Below, piece after piece: positions 7,759 through 15,709 of a stretch of 25,682 bases of DNA. Origin of the DNA: JBBKXJ01 sp037969395 (GTDB lineage Bacteria > Pseudomonadota > Gammaproteobacteria > Pseudomonadales > JAUIET01); the NCBI GenBank assembly GCA_037969395.1, contig JBBKXJ010000048.1, positions 1 through 25,682 of the forward strand, written 5' to 3'. The translations under genes and the position numbers were made by a program. Every line of letters starts with the position of its first letter. Position 1 is the first letter of the stretch. Below the pieces are notes generated by a model. The model had not been told where the DNA came from. It made no database searches and saw nothing but the letters and a program-made list of their open reading frames with translations.

Positions 7759-9078
7759 ATGACGATAAAACTACCCGCAGGAATACTTAAAGCGACCCGT
7801 TTGACCCGCGCAGGGCAATTGCTCGAAGCCACCGCGGAGATTCAACGTACCTTGCGTGGCGAGTCGTCACCGCACACAGTGGCCAATGCTCCTCGTGCCG
7901 GCACGCAGACGACGCTCGATGGTGAGTACCGCGTCGTCGACCCTGAACCGATTGTGCTTCCCGCGCAGGAAGGTAAGCCGTCATATCAAACGTACGAACC
8001 GGCACAGTCGAGCGTCGAGAGCACGGTCACTTCCTCGTCTGTATTTGGTGGTCAGCTACATAAGAAAATGCGCCAGCACTGGAGCGACTTTCGCGAGTCC
8101 ATGCCCGGATCCATGCCTGGGTCCGAACCCTCCCCGGATCAGGCCCGGGATACCGCGCCGGATGGCGGGCGCTTTACCACTGCCTCGTTCACCAATCACG
8201 CCGGCAGCCGCAGCTACAAGCTGTATATGCCCAGCGGCTATCACGGACAGCCGCTACCACTTGTCATAATGCTTCATGGATGCACGCAGAATCCCGACGA
8301 CTTCGCCATCGGTACCCGCATGAACGCGCTGGCCGAAGCGCAGCTGTGCCTGGTTGCTTATCCTGCGCAGACCCATGCAGCCAACAGCTCGAAATGCTGG
8401 AACTGGTTCAAGGCGTCGGATCAGCAGCGTGACCAGGGCGAGCCCTCGGTCATTGCCGGACTGACCCGCCAGATCGTCGACAGCCACTGCGTTGATCCGC
8501 GTCGGATCTATGTGGCCGGGCTGTCGGCCGGCGGGGCGATGGCGGCGACCATGGCGATGGTCTACCCCGACCTGTACGCGGCGGCCGGTATCCACTCAGG
8601 TCTTCCCCACGGAGTTGCACAGAATCTGCCCGCCGCGCTGGCCGCAATGCAGGGCAGCCAACGCGCTGCGAGAGGCCGGCAGAAGACAGGAGACTCCCAG
8701 TCCGGCACGGCACCCGCGCCAACCATCGTGTTTCATGGCGACCGGGATTCCACCGTGCACCCGTGCAATGGAGAGGAGGTGGTCGCGCAATCTGTGCCAT
8801 CCGATGCCAGGTCGGCAACCGCCGGCAGCAGCGACCCGCTGCGCGTTACCGTGCAGTCCGGCAAGGTGCCGAACGGCCGTAGCTACACCCGCACCACCCA
8901 CCTTGACGCAAGTGGGCAGCCACTTGCTGAACACTGGTTAGTCCACGGCGCCGGCCACGCCTGGTCGGGGGGCAGTGCCAGCGGCACCTATACCGATCCC
9001 AAAGGGCCGGATGCGACACGGGAGATGCTGCGTTTCTTTTATGAACATCCGCTGGGCGAGGTGCCGCCGCGCGCTTAA
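7759..9078 (+). CDS. PHB depolymerase family esterase
   Basis: This 439-residue alpha/beta hydrolase has the lipase box GLSAG (nucleophile Ser256), an oxyanion-hole motif LHGCTQNPDDFA (about 172-183), an acid in FHGDRDSTVHP (D328 or D330) and a probable catalytic histidine in VHGAGHAW (H400). These fit the esterase/PHB-depolymerase family, which cleaves polyhydroxyalkanoate or other polyester and ester bonds. No signal peptide is visible, so a cytoplasmic role, such as turnover of stored polyester, is more likely than secretion. The first ~140 residues are low-complexity and proline/serine-rich, with a MPGSMPGSEPSP repeat, and are not part of the catalytic fold. ACGGAG at 7743-7748 supports the ATG. 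It is co-transcribed with the CopG-type gene. Confidence 0.88.
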   Translation: MTIKLPAGILKATRLTRAGQLLEATAEIQRTLRGESSPHTVANAPRAGTQTTLDGEYRVVDPEPIVLPAQEGKPSYQTYEPAQSSVESTVTSSSVFGGQLHKKMRQHWSDFRESMPGSMPGSEPSPDQARDTAPDGGRFTTASFTNHAGSRSYKLYMPSGYHGQPLPLVIMLHGCTQNPDDFAIGTRMNALAEAQLCLVAYPAQTHAANSSKCWNWFKASDQQRDQGEPSVIAGLTRQIVDSHCVDPRRIYVAGLSAGGAMAATMAMVYPDLYAAAGIHSGLPHGVAQNLPAALAAMQGSQRAARGRQKTGDSQSGTAPAPTIVFHGDRDSTVHPCNGEEVVAQSVPSDARSATAGSSDPLRVTVQSGKVPNGRSYTRTTHLDASGQPLAEHWLVHGAGHAWSGGSASGTYTDPKGPDATREMLRFFYEHPLGEVPPRA

Positions 9079-9165
9079 CTAGAGCTCTCAGCGCAAAAGT
9101 GCCTTCAGCTCATAAACAGAGTGCCTGCTGTCGCGAGGCAAACAATACCGACTCCGGCAGAGAGA

Positions 9166-9185
9166 GTAGGGCGCGCCATGCGCAC
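9166..9185. repeat. REP-like dispersed repeat, copy 1
   Basis: GTAGGGCGCGCCATGCGCAC, in the 187-bp convergent gap between the esterase and acyP. It differs from the copy at 14392-14411 by one base (C for T) and from the copy at 25512-25531 by three. Its second half is a near palindrome around CAT. Confidence 0.6.
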
Positions 9186-9265
9186 CTCTTACTCGAGCGC
9201 ATGAAAATGTTGCAGGCATTCAGTTTCGCGATTGAGCGTCTTTTTTTGCCGGCACAACACTACCC

Positions 9266-9544
9266 CTAACGCTTCAACTCGAACTCAATATAGTCAGTCG
9301 CGTCATCAGTCAAACGCCGGTCAATATATTTAACGCGAGCTAGCTGCGGTCCGCGCTTTAGCTCTTCAATACACTGCAGCACATCCGCTTGCGCGCCGCA
9401 CAACAGTGCTTCTACGCGGCCATCGGCCAGGTTGCGGCACCAGCCTTTGAGCGCATACTTGTGCGCCATGCGGCGCGTAAAATCGCGGTAACCAACCCGC
9501 TGCACGAAACCGGTAATCAACAGGTGTTCGCGGTAATTATCCAT
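9266..9544 (-). CDS. acyP: Acylphosphatase
   Basis: The 92-residue protein has the acylphosphatase signature ITGFVQRVGYRDF, with the phosphate-binding arginine at R20, and GWCRNLADGRVEALLCG with the catalytic asparagine N38. The classic GxVQGV motif has Arg in place of the second Gly (QRV), a mild departure. Acylphosphatases hydrolyse carboxyl-phosphate bonds such as acetyl- or 1,3-bisphosphoglyceryl phosphate in the cytoplasm. Length is typical. Its ATG overlaps the end of the upstream thioredoxin-like gene by 8 bases (ATGGATAA), so it is probably translated by coupling as the last gene of a three-gene operon. Confidence 0.9.
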   Translation of the reverse strand: MDNYREHLLITGFVQRVGYRDFTRRMAHKYALKGWCRNLADGRVEALLCGAQADVLQCIEELKRGPQLARVKYIDRRLTDDATDYIEFELKR

Positions 9545-10013
9545 CGGCAGCGGGTAACTCCGCCCGCAAGTCTTGCAGGGTTTGTGGGCCGAGCAGGGTA
9601 TTTATCAGCTTGCCGTTTTGCAGCACGTAGGTGGTGGGTAATACGCTGGGCCTGGTTAACTGCAACTCCTCGCCGGTCTGCAGGTCAGTGCTGGCGAAGG
9701 TAATGCCCATTTCTTCTATCTCCTGCTGCAGCTGATCGCCGCTGCTGCCGTCGAAATTAATTGCCACCACGGTCACAGATTCCTTATGTTGAAGCGCAAA
9801 CTTGTTCAGCTCGGGAATCTCTTCGCGGCAAGGCCCGCACCAGGTTGCCCAGTAGTTAATAAATACCAGCGGTGCGGCGCGCAGTGCCGCTGCTGTTTGT
9901 AGCTGGCCCTTAGCAGCGGGTGCCTGTGCCGTTGCAGGGGGCTCTTGCTCCGCGCAGGCAGTAACAATAGCAATGCAAAAAATTGCAGTGCTAAACAGAT
10001 TTGAGTGTCGCAT
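9537..10013 (-). CDS. TlpA/thioredoxin-like lipoprotein
   Basis: Starting at ATG 10013 gives a 158-residue protein. It begins MRHSNLFSTAIFCIAIVTAC, a lipoprotein signal peptide with lipobox VTAC and lipidated Cys20. A short Ala/Pro-rich linker and a thioredoxin fold follow, with the redox motif WATWCGPCREE (C59, C62) and VLPTTYV carrying the cis-proline. It is expected to act in the periplasm as a disulfide reductant, possibly in protein repair or cytochrome c maturation. The open frame extends 17 codons upstream, but that stretch is charged and would bury the signal peptide, so the inner start is preferred. It overlaps yihY by 23 bases and acyP by 8, so translation is likely coupled. Confidence 0.82.
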   Translation of the reverse strand: MRHSNLFSTAIFCIAIVTACAEQEPPATAQAPAAKGQLQTAAALRAAPLVFINYWATWCGPCREEIPELNKFALQHKESVTVVAINFDGSSGDQLQQEIEEMGITFASTDLQTGEELQLTRPSVLPTTYVLQNGKLINTLLGPQTLQDLRAELPAADG

Positions 10014-11289
10014 TTTGCGGCTCGGCATCTCCTTTTTCAAACAGTTTGGCCAGCGGTACGGCAAACGCCTTTTGGTGCTCGCCCTGTTGCGACTTCATTA
10101 AGCGCTGCAGGTTTTCATACCAGTCAACGCTGATAGCATCGTTGCCGGCATCGCTCATATGGTGCAGTTTGCGTTCGGCATACTGGGAGGCAAGTGGTGA
10201 GTGCAGGGCTAGCTGCAAATCCCACAGAGAAAAATAGTTTAAATCGCGCACCAGCACGAAGTCGCCGCTTTCGGTGATTGCGAGCAGGCGTTCTTTTAAA
10301 AACGTATTGCGCAGCTGCTCCCATTGTTCACGATTGATAGCGTGGCCGAACAGCCAGTTACTTTCCACAATGTCTTTTTCTTCTATGGCTTTACCGCTGT
10401 GCTGTTGCTGCCAGAACTTATTCAAGATTAGTGTGGCCACGACCAAATCGGGATAGTCCGGTGTAAAACGGCCTTTGTAGGTCGACAGGGAGCGCACGAA
10501 CTCGGCGCCCGCCAGTACCAACAACCAGGAGAGATATACCCACAGCAGAAACAATGGCACGGTAGCGAAAGTGCCGTAAACCGATTGAAAACTGGAGTTC
10601 GAAACTAACTCCGCAAACAGGTTTTTAGCAACTTCAAATGAAGCGCCGGTAAGAAAGCCGCCCAGCGCGGCATGCGGCAGCGGTACTTTGCAGTTGGGTA
10701 CGGCAACAAACAGCAAGGTGAAGGTGATAGACGTGAACACCCACGACAAATATTTGAATAGCACCGGCACTACGCCCAAAGCATCGTAGCTGGTAACGAA
10801 CACTGACACATAGGTGGTCATTGCCAGGCTGGTGCCGAGTAATATCGGACCCATTGTCAAAATTGCCCAGTAGAGCAAAAAATTACTTAAACCTTTGCGA
10901 TGCGTGCGCGTGCGCCAGATACGGTTGAATGAGGTCTCGATGTTTTTTAGCATCAAATAAGCGGTAACGCCCAGCAGTGCAACGCTGATGCCGCCCAGGC
11001 TGCGCGCTTTGGAGGCGAACGATTCAAGGTAGCTTTGTATGCCCGTGCCGGTGCTCGGCACGAAATGCTCAAATGCAAAGTTCTGCACGCGCGCGCCGAG
11101 GTCTTCAAAGCTGGGTATCGCCGAGAACATCACCAGGCCCACGGTCATCACCGGCACCAGCGCGAACAGGCTCATATAAGTCAGTGCTTTGGCGTAGTGC
11201 TGGCAATCGTCTTCGATAAAACGCTGGGTCACAAACTTGCTGAAGGCTATGAGTTGTTGCAGGCGGCGCACACTGAAGTAATCACGCAT
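9991..11289 (-). CDS. yihY: YihY/UPF0761 family inner membrane protein
   Basis: The 432-residue protein has the YihY (formerly RNase BN-like) membrane core in its first 290 residues: DDCQHYAKALTYMSLFALVP, GGISVALLGVTAYLMLKNIE, then further hydrophobic spans, FATVPLFLLWVYLSWLLVLAG and a final AEFVRSL. Six membrane helices are likely. A soluble C-terminal domain of about 140 residues follows. The family was once thought to be RNase BN, which was later assigned to another gene, and its true function is unclear. It heads a coupled operon with the thioredoxin-like lipoprotein and acyP and diverges from the arsC operon over 69 bp. Confidence 0.9.
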   Translation of the reverse strand: MRDYFSVRRLQQLIAFSKFVTQRFIEDDCQHYAKALTYMSLFALVPVMTVGLVMFSAIPSFEDLGARVQNFAFEHFVPSTGTGIQSYLESFASKARSLGGISVALLGVTAYLMLKNIETSFNRIWRTRTHRKGLSNFLLYWAILTMGPILLGTSLAMTTYVSVFVTSYDALGVVPVLFKYLSWVFTSITFTLLFVAVPNCKVPLPHAALGGFLTGASFEVAKNLFAELVSNSSFQSVYGTFATVPLFLLWVYLSWLLVLAGAEFVRSLSTYKGRFTPDYPDLVVATLILNKFWQQQHSGKAIEEKDIVESNWLFGHAINREQWEQLRNTFLKERLLAITESGDFVLVRDLNYFSLWDLQLALHSPLASQYAERKLHHMSDAGNDAISVDWYENLQRLMKSQQGEHQKAFAVPLAKLFEKGDAEPQNATLKSV

Positions 11290-11298
11290 GATATGTTC

Positions 11299-11308
11299 TT
11301 GCTATAAT
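11299..11308 (+). promoter_or_regulatory. Extended -10 promoter for arsC-wrbA-DUF2069
   Basis: TTGCTATAAT contains a perfect TATAAT (11303-11308) preceded by the TGn extended -10 element. No good -35 is seen, which fits an extended -10 promoter. Transcription would start near 11315, about 45 bases before the arsC ATG. Confidence 0.55.
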
Positions 11309-11358
11309 CCTCGGCCTAAGCCGCAAGTATATCAGAGCATCGTTAGAGAGAGGCCAGA

Positions 11359-11709
11359 ATGAGTGATGTAGTGATTTATCACAACCCCCGCTGTTCAAAA
11401 TCAAGACAGACGCTAAAGCTGCTGGAAGATAACGATATTAAGCCCGAGGTACGTTTATACCTCGATACACCGCCTGCTGCAGCAGAGTTGAAGAAGCTGC
11501 TGGCGGCGTTGGATTTATCCGCCCGAGAGCTGCTGCGCAAGGGAGAGGCAGAGTACAAGGAGTTGGGCCTGGCCGATAAGAGCCTGTCTGAGGCGCAGTT
11601 AGTCGCAGCGATGGCCGACCATCCGCGCCTGATCGAGCGGCCGATTGTGGTGCGCGATGGCAAGGCGGTGCTGGGTCGTCCGCCAGAAAACGTGTTAGCG
11701 CTACTGTAG
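11359..11709 (+). CDS. arsC: Arsenate reductase, glutaredoxin-dependent ArsC family
   Basis: The 116-residue protein has YHNPRCSKSR with the catalytic Cys12 and the three arginines known from plasmid R773 ArsC at the same positions: R60 (LLRKGE), R94 (LIERPIVV) and R107 (VLGRPPE). It therefore should reduce arsenate to arsenite with glutathione and glutaredoxin. The chromosomal setting with wrbA and DUF2069, and no arsB, arsR or acr3 nearby, resembles the housekeeping YfgD-type genes, whose physiological role in arsenic resistance is less certain. It is the first gene of a compact operon; wrbA begins 3 bases after the stop. A purine-rich GAGAGAGG lies upstream of the ATG. Confidence 0.92.
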   Translation: MSDVVIYHNPRCSKSRQTLKLLEDNDIKPEVRLYLDTPPAAAELKKLLAALDLSARELLRKGEAEYKELGLADKSLSEAQLVAAMADHPRLIERPIVVRDGKAVLGRPPENVLALL

Positions 11710-11712
11710 GTT

Positions 11713-12309
11713 ATGTATGTATTAGTATTGTATTACTCACGCCATGGCGCAACGCTTACCATGGCCGAGCATATTGCGCGCGGCGTTGAGCTGGTGCCCG
11801 GCGTGGAGGCGCGTCTGCGCACCGTGCCGCCGGTGTCTACCGTTTGCGAGGCGACCGAGGAGGATATTCCGGCCACTGGTGCGCTTTATTGCGAAACCGA
11901 TGATCTGCGCGACTGTGCCGGCCTGGTACTTGGCAGTCCTACCCGGTTCGGCAACATGGCTGCGCCGCTTAAATATTTTATCGACGGCACCGCGTCACTT
12001 TGGCTAAGCGGCGCGCTGATCAACAAACCGGCAGCAGTATTTACTTCCACCTCCAGCCTGCACGGCGGCCAGGAGACGACGTTGTTAAGCATGATGCTGC
12101 CGCTGCTACACCATGGCATGCTGGTGGCGGGTTTGCCGTATTCCGAAGCCGAACTGCACACCACAAAAAGCGGCGGCACTCCCTATGGCGCATCGCATGT
12201 TGCCGGCCAGGACAATAAAAATCCGGTGAGCGCTGAAGAGCTGGTACTGTGTAAGGCTTTGGGTACACGCGTCGCGGTCGTGGCACAGCGTCTGGGAGCT
12301 GCAGTATGA
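11713..12309 (+). CDS. wrbA: NAD(P)H:quinone oxidoreductase, WrbA family flavodoxin-like
   Basis: The 198-residue product starts with the flavodoxin-like FMN phosphate loop YYSRHGATLTMAEHIARGVE. It contains GSPTRFGNMAAPLKYFID, a WrbA signature, and STSSLHGGQETTLLSMMLPLLHHGM with the conserved HGGQE segment. These bind FMN and build the tetramer. WrbA proteins reduce quinones by two electrons, protecting the cell from redox cycling. Length matches the family. It overlaps the DUF2069 gene by four bases (ATGA) and follows arsC by three, so all three are translated from one message. Confidence 0.92.
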   Translation: MYVLVLYYSRHGATLTMAEHIARGVELVPGVEARLRTVPPVSTVCEATEEDIPATGALYCETDDLRDCAGLVLGSPTRFGNMAAPLKYFIDGTASLWLSGALINKPAAVFTSTSSLHGGQETTLLSMMLPLLHHGMLVAGLPYSEAELHTTKSGGTPYGASHVAGQDNKNPVSAEELVLCKALGTRVAVVAQRLGAAV

Positions 12310-12668
12310 CTTCTTCAAAAGCGGAAATGGCACGCGCTGCCTGTCTTATTAGCTGTGCCTTGCTGGTATTGCTTTATGCCATCAAGACTCTGTATCTGTG
12401 GCCGAAAGCGATGGATACACGCGTGGTCATCTTCGTGCTGCAGGCGCTGCCGTTTGCAGCGCTGCTGCCGGGCATGATAAAGCGTCACTGGCGTAACTAT
12501 GCGTGGCTGTGCTTTATCGTATTGCTGTACTTTATGAATGCAACGCTGGCGTTGTTTTCGCCACACAGGCTGATTGTTGACTGGTTTATTATGGTGGCAG
12601 TGATCAGCGTTTTTATGGCGGCTACGCTGTTTGTGCGCTGGCGTCGGGTTGAGCTGGCGGCCGGCTAG
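12306..12668 (+). CDS. DUF2069 family membrane protein
   Basis: The 120-residue protein has four predicted membrane segments, around residues 12-28 (CLISCALLVLLYAIKTLYLW), 42-58 (FVLQALPFAALLPGM), 64-85 (YAWLCFIVLLYFMNATLALF) and 92-110 (LIVDWFIMVAVISVFMAATLF). The pattern, including RVVIFVLQALPF and LIKRHWRNYAWLCF-like spacing, fits DUF2069, a family often found directly after wrbA in gammaproteobacteria. No biochemical function is established. The start overlaps the wrbA stop (ATGA). Its end overlaps the convergent yrbL gene by 4 bases. Confidence 0.82.
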   Translation: MTSSKAEMARAACLISCALLVLLYAIKTLYLWPKAMDTRVVIFVLQALPFAALLPGMIKRHWRNYAWLCFIVLLYFMNATLALFSPHRLIVDWFIMVAVISVFMAATLFVRWRRVELAAG

Positions 12669-13276
12669 GGTAGCGAGTCGGCGGCCAGTAACGCTTGCTC
12701 CATGCTTTTGTTATGTGGGTGTTTCGTTAGCAGCGAGAGCTCGAAGTGGCGCCATTTACGTTTGATTTTCAGCTCAACAAACCAGTCAAGTCGATTGAAA
12801 AGGGGTGCGAAGTTGGCGTTGCCAATGCCGTCGATAAGCACTAGCTGCACGCGGTCGCGGCTGCATTTCTGCAATGCAAAGTTGGTGGCATTGGGGTCGC
12901 GCACCATAATGTGCTGGCTGAGCAGATAGCGGCGAAACTCCTTCAACGCGGCAGCGATCTGCTGTGCTTCGTTGCTATCGGTCTCACCTCTTAAATAGTG
13001 CGCCAACGTGTTCGACACTTCGCCATCGTAATCGCGTATTAAGTCGTACACCATGCCGTCGCCGAGATTGGTTTTGACCATGCCATAAAACTGCGGAATG
13101 TGCTGCCAGGAGATGTTGCGTTGTTGCAAAACGGCAAGGTATTCGAGTTCGTTTTTTGATTGTTTGGTAACTGCAGAATGATTAATTTTGATGCACCGGC
13201 CGCTGTTCTCAGGGTGCACGTAACAGCCTCTCTCCGAGCCTTTGCCGATTAGGTATGTAGCGCTTATCTGTAACAT
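12665..13276 (-). CDS. yrbL: YrbL family protein (PhoP network, kinase-like fold)
   Basis: The 203-residue protein shows the YrbL pattern LIGKGSERGCYVHPENSGRC near the N-terminus, then NELEYLAVLQQRNISWQHIPQFYGMVKTN, a VYDLIRDYDGEVSNTL segment and a late VLIDGIGNANF. In E. coli the homologue is regulated by PhoP and its molecular role is unclear; the fold is related to protein kinases, with IRDYDG and IDGIGN resembling kinase-like loops. Start ATG 13276 is only 3 bases from the first possible ATG of the divergent aminopeptidase gene, so promoter space is available only if that gene starts further in. Confidence 0.8.
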   Translation of the reverse strand: MLQISATYLIGKGSERGCYVHPENSGRCIKINHSAVTKQSKNELEYLAVLQQRNISWQHIPQFYGMVKTNLGDGMVYDLIRDYDGEVSNTLAHYLRGETDSNEAQQIAAALKEFRRYLLSQHIMVRDPNATNFALQKCSRDRVQLVLIDGIGNANFAPLFNRLDWFVELKIKRKWRHFELSLLTKHPHNKSMEQALLAADSLP

Positions 13277-13312
13277 AATATGCTCATTAAGAGGTGGTTT
13301 ATTATCGTCGGT

Positions 13313-14395
13313 ATGTCAGTGAGCCAACTAATTATAAACACAGTGTCGCGCAAAAACATAAAACGCTTTATTGCGCTGATTGTAAGCTGCAGTCTGTTAG
13401 CCAGCTGCGAGACGGTCAGTTTTTACGGCCAGGCGATAGCAGGGCAGTTGTCGATACTTCATAAACGAACGCCCATCAAAAAATTACTGGCGAACCCCCT
13501 GCTTAACGAAGCGCAAGCCGAACGCTTCGCACTCATTGAAGATATATTGCAGTTCGCCGCACAGGACTTGCACTTACCGGTAGAACAAACATTCTCCAGC
13601 TACGTCGATTTACAACGCGACTATGTGGTGTGGAATGTGTTTGCCGCGCCGGCGTATTCGGTGCAGGCGCATGAGTGGTGCTATCCCATTGCCGGCTGTG
13701 CCCACTATCGCGGCTACTTCTCTGAAGAAAAGGCGCAGGCTTACGCCGATAAACTCGCCGCACGCGGCTTCGATACCTATGTAGCGGGGGTTAAAGCCTA
13801 TTCAACGCTGGGCTGGTTTAACGATCCGATTCTGAATACTTTTATGACGTATTCGGATGCCCGGTTGGCCGGTTTGATATTTCATGAGCTGGCGCACAAG
13901 GTGATCTATATTGCTGGTGACACCGATTTTAACGAGAGCTTCGCCCGTGCAGTGGAAATTGAAGGCGTCAGACGCTGGCTGGCCGCTACCGGGACCGAAC
14001 ATCTTTTTGCTGCCTTTCAGCAGCGCCAGGCAACGCACGAGCTATTCGTTAGTCTGGTACAAAGGCTACGCGGGGAATTACAGCGTGCTTATGCGAGTGC
14101 AACTAATGATGCTGACAAGGAACGCGCCAAAATACGGCTGTTTGCGGCGTTTGAACTCGAGTTTGCCGCGTTGGCGCAGCAAAACCCGGCGGTGAATCGC
14201 TATCAATTCTGGGTTGCGCAAGCGGCCAATAATGCCAGGCTGGTGCCGATCAATAGTTACAATATTTGGGTTCCGGCGTTCGAATCGTTGCTGCAAAGCG
14301 ACTTCTCCGCATTTTTTGAACAGTGTCGGGAGCTAGCTGAGCGAGATAAAGCGCAACGCGATAGTTTTCTTTCAGGGCGGCTTCAGGAGCCGTAG
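13313..14395 (+). CDS. Putative lipoprotein aminopeptidase (PF10023 family, HExxH zinc protease)
   Basis: This exported protein carries IALIVSCSLLASCETVSFYG, a lipoprotein signal with lipobox LLASC, and a catalytic zinc motif FHELAHKVIYIAGDTDFNESFA (HELAH plus a downstream Glu), the signature of the PF10023 putative aminopeptidase family. It should sit on the periplasmic side as a lipid-anchored peptidase. Three starts are possible: ATG 13280, ATG 13313 and GTG 13343. The first is 3 bases from the divergent yrbL start and puts 42 residues before the lipid Cys, too long. GTG 13343 gives a 22-residue signal peptide and may be the real one. I list ATG 13313 as a compromise; the start is unsure. 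Confidence 0.8.
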   Translation: MSVSQLIINTVSRKNIKRFIALIVSCSLLASCETVSFYGQAIAGQLSILHKRTPIKKLLANPLLNEAQAERFALIEDILQFAAQDLHLPVEQTFSSYVDLQRDYVVWNVFAAPAYSVQAHEWCYPIAGCAHYRGYFSEEKAQAYADKLAARGFDTYVAGVKAYSTLGWFNDPILNTFMTYSDARLAGLIFHELAHKVIYIAGDTDFNESFARAVEIEGVRRWLAATGTEHLFAAFQQRQATHELFVSLVQRLRGELQRAYASATNDADKERAKIRLFAAFELEFAALAQQNPAVNRYQFWVAQAANNARLVPINSYNIWVPAFESLLQSDFSAFFEQCRELAERDKAQRDSFLSGRLQEP

Positions 14396-14411
14396 GGTGC
14401 GCCATGCGCAC
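14392..14411. repeat. REP-like dispersed repeat, copy 2
   Basis: GTAGGGTGCGCCATGCGCAC begins inside the stop codon region of the aminopeptidase gene. Its last 15 bases form the palindrome GTGCGC-CAT-GCGCAC. Related copies lie at 9166-9185 and 25512-25531. The RND-pump remnant begins about 25 bases further on. Confidence 0.65.
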
Positions 14412-14435
14412 GTTGGGCAATGTCCGACAACTAGC

Positions 14436-14672
14436 GTTAACCACCACGCCGGCCAGCGCCAGAATACCGAACAGCGACAGGTTGCTGATCGGCAGGCCCA
14501 ACACCATATGGCCAAACACGGCGCCAATGAACCCGAATGGAATGACGCCCATAATAATAACGGGCTGCAGGTATGAACGCAGCGAGATGGCCAGCAGCGT
14601 GGCGGCAACGGCCAGCGCCAGAATCGCGAACGGTGCGATTAGCTTGAGTTTGTTGGTGGTCAAGTTAGACAA
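14436..14672 (-). pseudogene. Remnant of an RND efflux pump permease
   Basis: About 79 codons on the minus strand read LLAISLRSYLQPVIIMGVIP, then GFIGAVFGHMVLGLPISNLS and LFGILALAGVVVN. This is the well-known pair of membrane helices of RND transporters (AcrB/HAE-1 type), where the family continues DSLVLV. Here the similarity stops after VVVN at about 14436, giving way to unrelated sequence and the REP-like repeat. On the other side an in-frame TAA lies a few codons before the first possible start (TTG 14672). A full permease has over 1000 residues, so this is an internal fragment left by deletion or insertion. The fragment has no internal stops, so decay is recent or the piece is small by chance. 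Confidence 0.75.
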
Positions 14673-14851
14673 TCCGTTTGTTTACGCCGAGCCATAAAGG
14701 GTAGCAAACGCCAGCGGGAGTGGTACTACTATTTATTTAATGAACGGAACACACAAGAGATATCTCAAGGTATGGTTGCCAGCGCCGTTAGACGCAGCGT
14801 TGCGGAGTTAGTTCTGGACAACTGCAACGGCGTGATACGGATGATTTGCGA

Positions 14852-14912
14852 TCGCGACTAAAGTCGCTCCCACGGAATGTGCCATTCATTGTGGGAGCGA
14901 TTTTAATCGCGA
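14852..14912. repeat. REP-type palindrome, possible terminator of the GST gene
   Basis: TCGCGACTAAAGTCGCTCCCAC (14852-14873) is matched by an inverted copy at 14891-14912 with two mismatches and a 17-base loop. The GTGGGAGCGA...TCGCGA pattern is the REP palindrome seen many times in pseudomonad-like genomes. It starts 1 base after the GST stop codon. No T-run follows, so its role in termination or mRNA stability is inferred. Confidence 0.7.
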
Positions 14913-14913
14913 A

Positions 14914-15549
14914 CTATAATTCCACTCCAGCCATCGCAACCGCGCGCTGAATGCTGGGTCGAGTTTTCAAGTTTTGCAAGTAGCGATGCAGATCAGGATA
15001 GCGCCCCGAATCGACATCTTCGCCAGCCATTTTCAGGTTGACGTAAGGCGCGAAAGTTGTGATGTCGGCGATTGAAAACTGCTCGCCTGCCAGAAATTCG
15101 CGATCGCCCAGTTGTTCGTTCAAGTAACCAAACACTTTGGGCTGGTGCACGGTCAAGGCTTCCTTGATTCTTTCTTCGTCGCCAGGCTTGTTCAGCATTT
15201 TCACCACCACACGATTGAAAAACACTTTACCAATGGCGGGAATTAACTCTTCTTCGGCGTATTTTTCAAACCACAGCGCGCGACCGTAGTCTACAGCCAG
15301 GCTTGGATACAAACCGGTGCCGCCATGTTTTCGGTCGAGATAAGCACAAATGACGCCTGACTCGCCCAGCTTGATATCGTCATCAATATAGCAGGGTATT
15401 TTGCCGCGCGGGTTGGCCGCCCACAGTTCGTCAGGCGGTGGAAATGGCGCGATGTCATCGCGATGCTGCAACTCAATGCCGGCTTCGAAGCTAAAGATTA
15501 ATACCTTGCGCACATAAGGCGAGAGGTTAGTGCCGAGTAATGTAGCCAT
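14914..15549 (-). CDS. Glutathione S-transferase family protein
   Basis: The 211-residue protein has the thioredoxin-like GST N-domain: GTNLSPYVRKVLIF with the SPYVRK glutathione-activating segment (Ser10 likely), NPRGKIPCYIDDDIKLGESGVICAYL holding the cis-Pro loop and the ES glutathione-binding pair, then an all-helical C-domain (SIADITTFAPYVNLK, the typical N-cap box SxxD). It conjugates or reduces electrophiles with glutathione in the cytoplasm. The exact class and substrate are not clear. A REP-type palindrome follows its stop codon. It diverges from the MaoC-like gene, with 160 bp between starts. Confidence 0.88.
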   Translation of the reverse strand: MATLLGTNLSPYVRKVLIFSFEAGIELQHRDDIAPFPPPDELWAANPRGKIPCYIDDDIKLGESGVICAYLDRKHGGTGLYPSLAVDYGRALWFEKYAEEELIPAIGKVFFNRVVVKMLNKPGDEERIKEALTVHQPKVFGYLNEQLGDREFLAGEQFSIADITTFAPYVNLKMAGEDVDSGRYPDLHRYLQNLKTRPSIQRAVAMAGVEL

Positions 15550-15709
15550 TTGCGTATCTCTGGTTAAAGTCAGTGCCGTAGTTTATATCACTTCGCGCGG
15601 CCGAATTGAAATTTTGGCCGCAGTGCGCGTGCGATACATTCTCCCACCGCGCATTGATACGATAAAGTTTACAATGGTGTTTTTATCCTTGCGCAATAGG
15701 CTTCTAGTT

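Noticed and set aside
15530..15709. 60-codon N-terminal extension of the MaoC-like protein
   Set aside because: The residues are not family-like, overlap the divergent GST start, and a better start lies at 15710.
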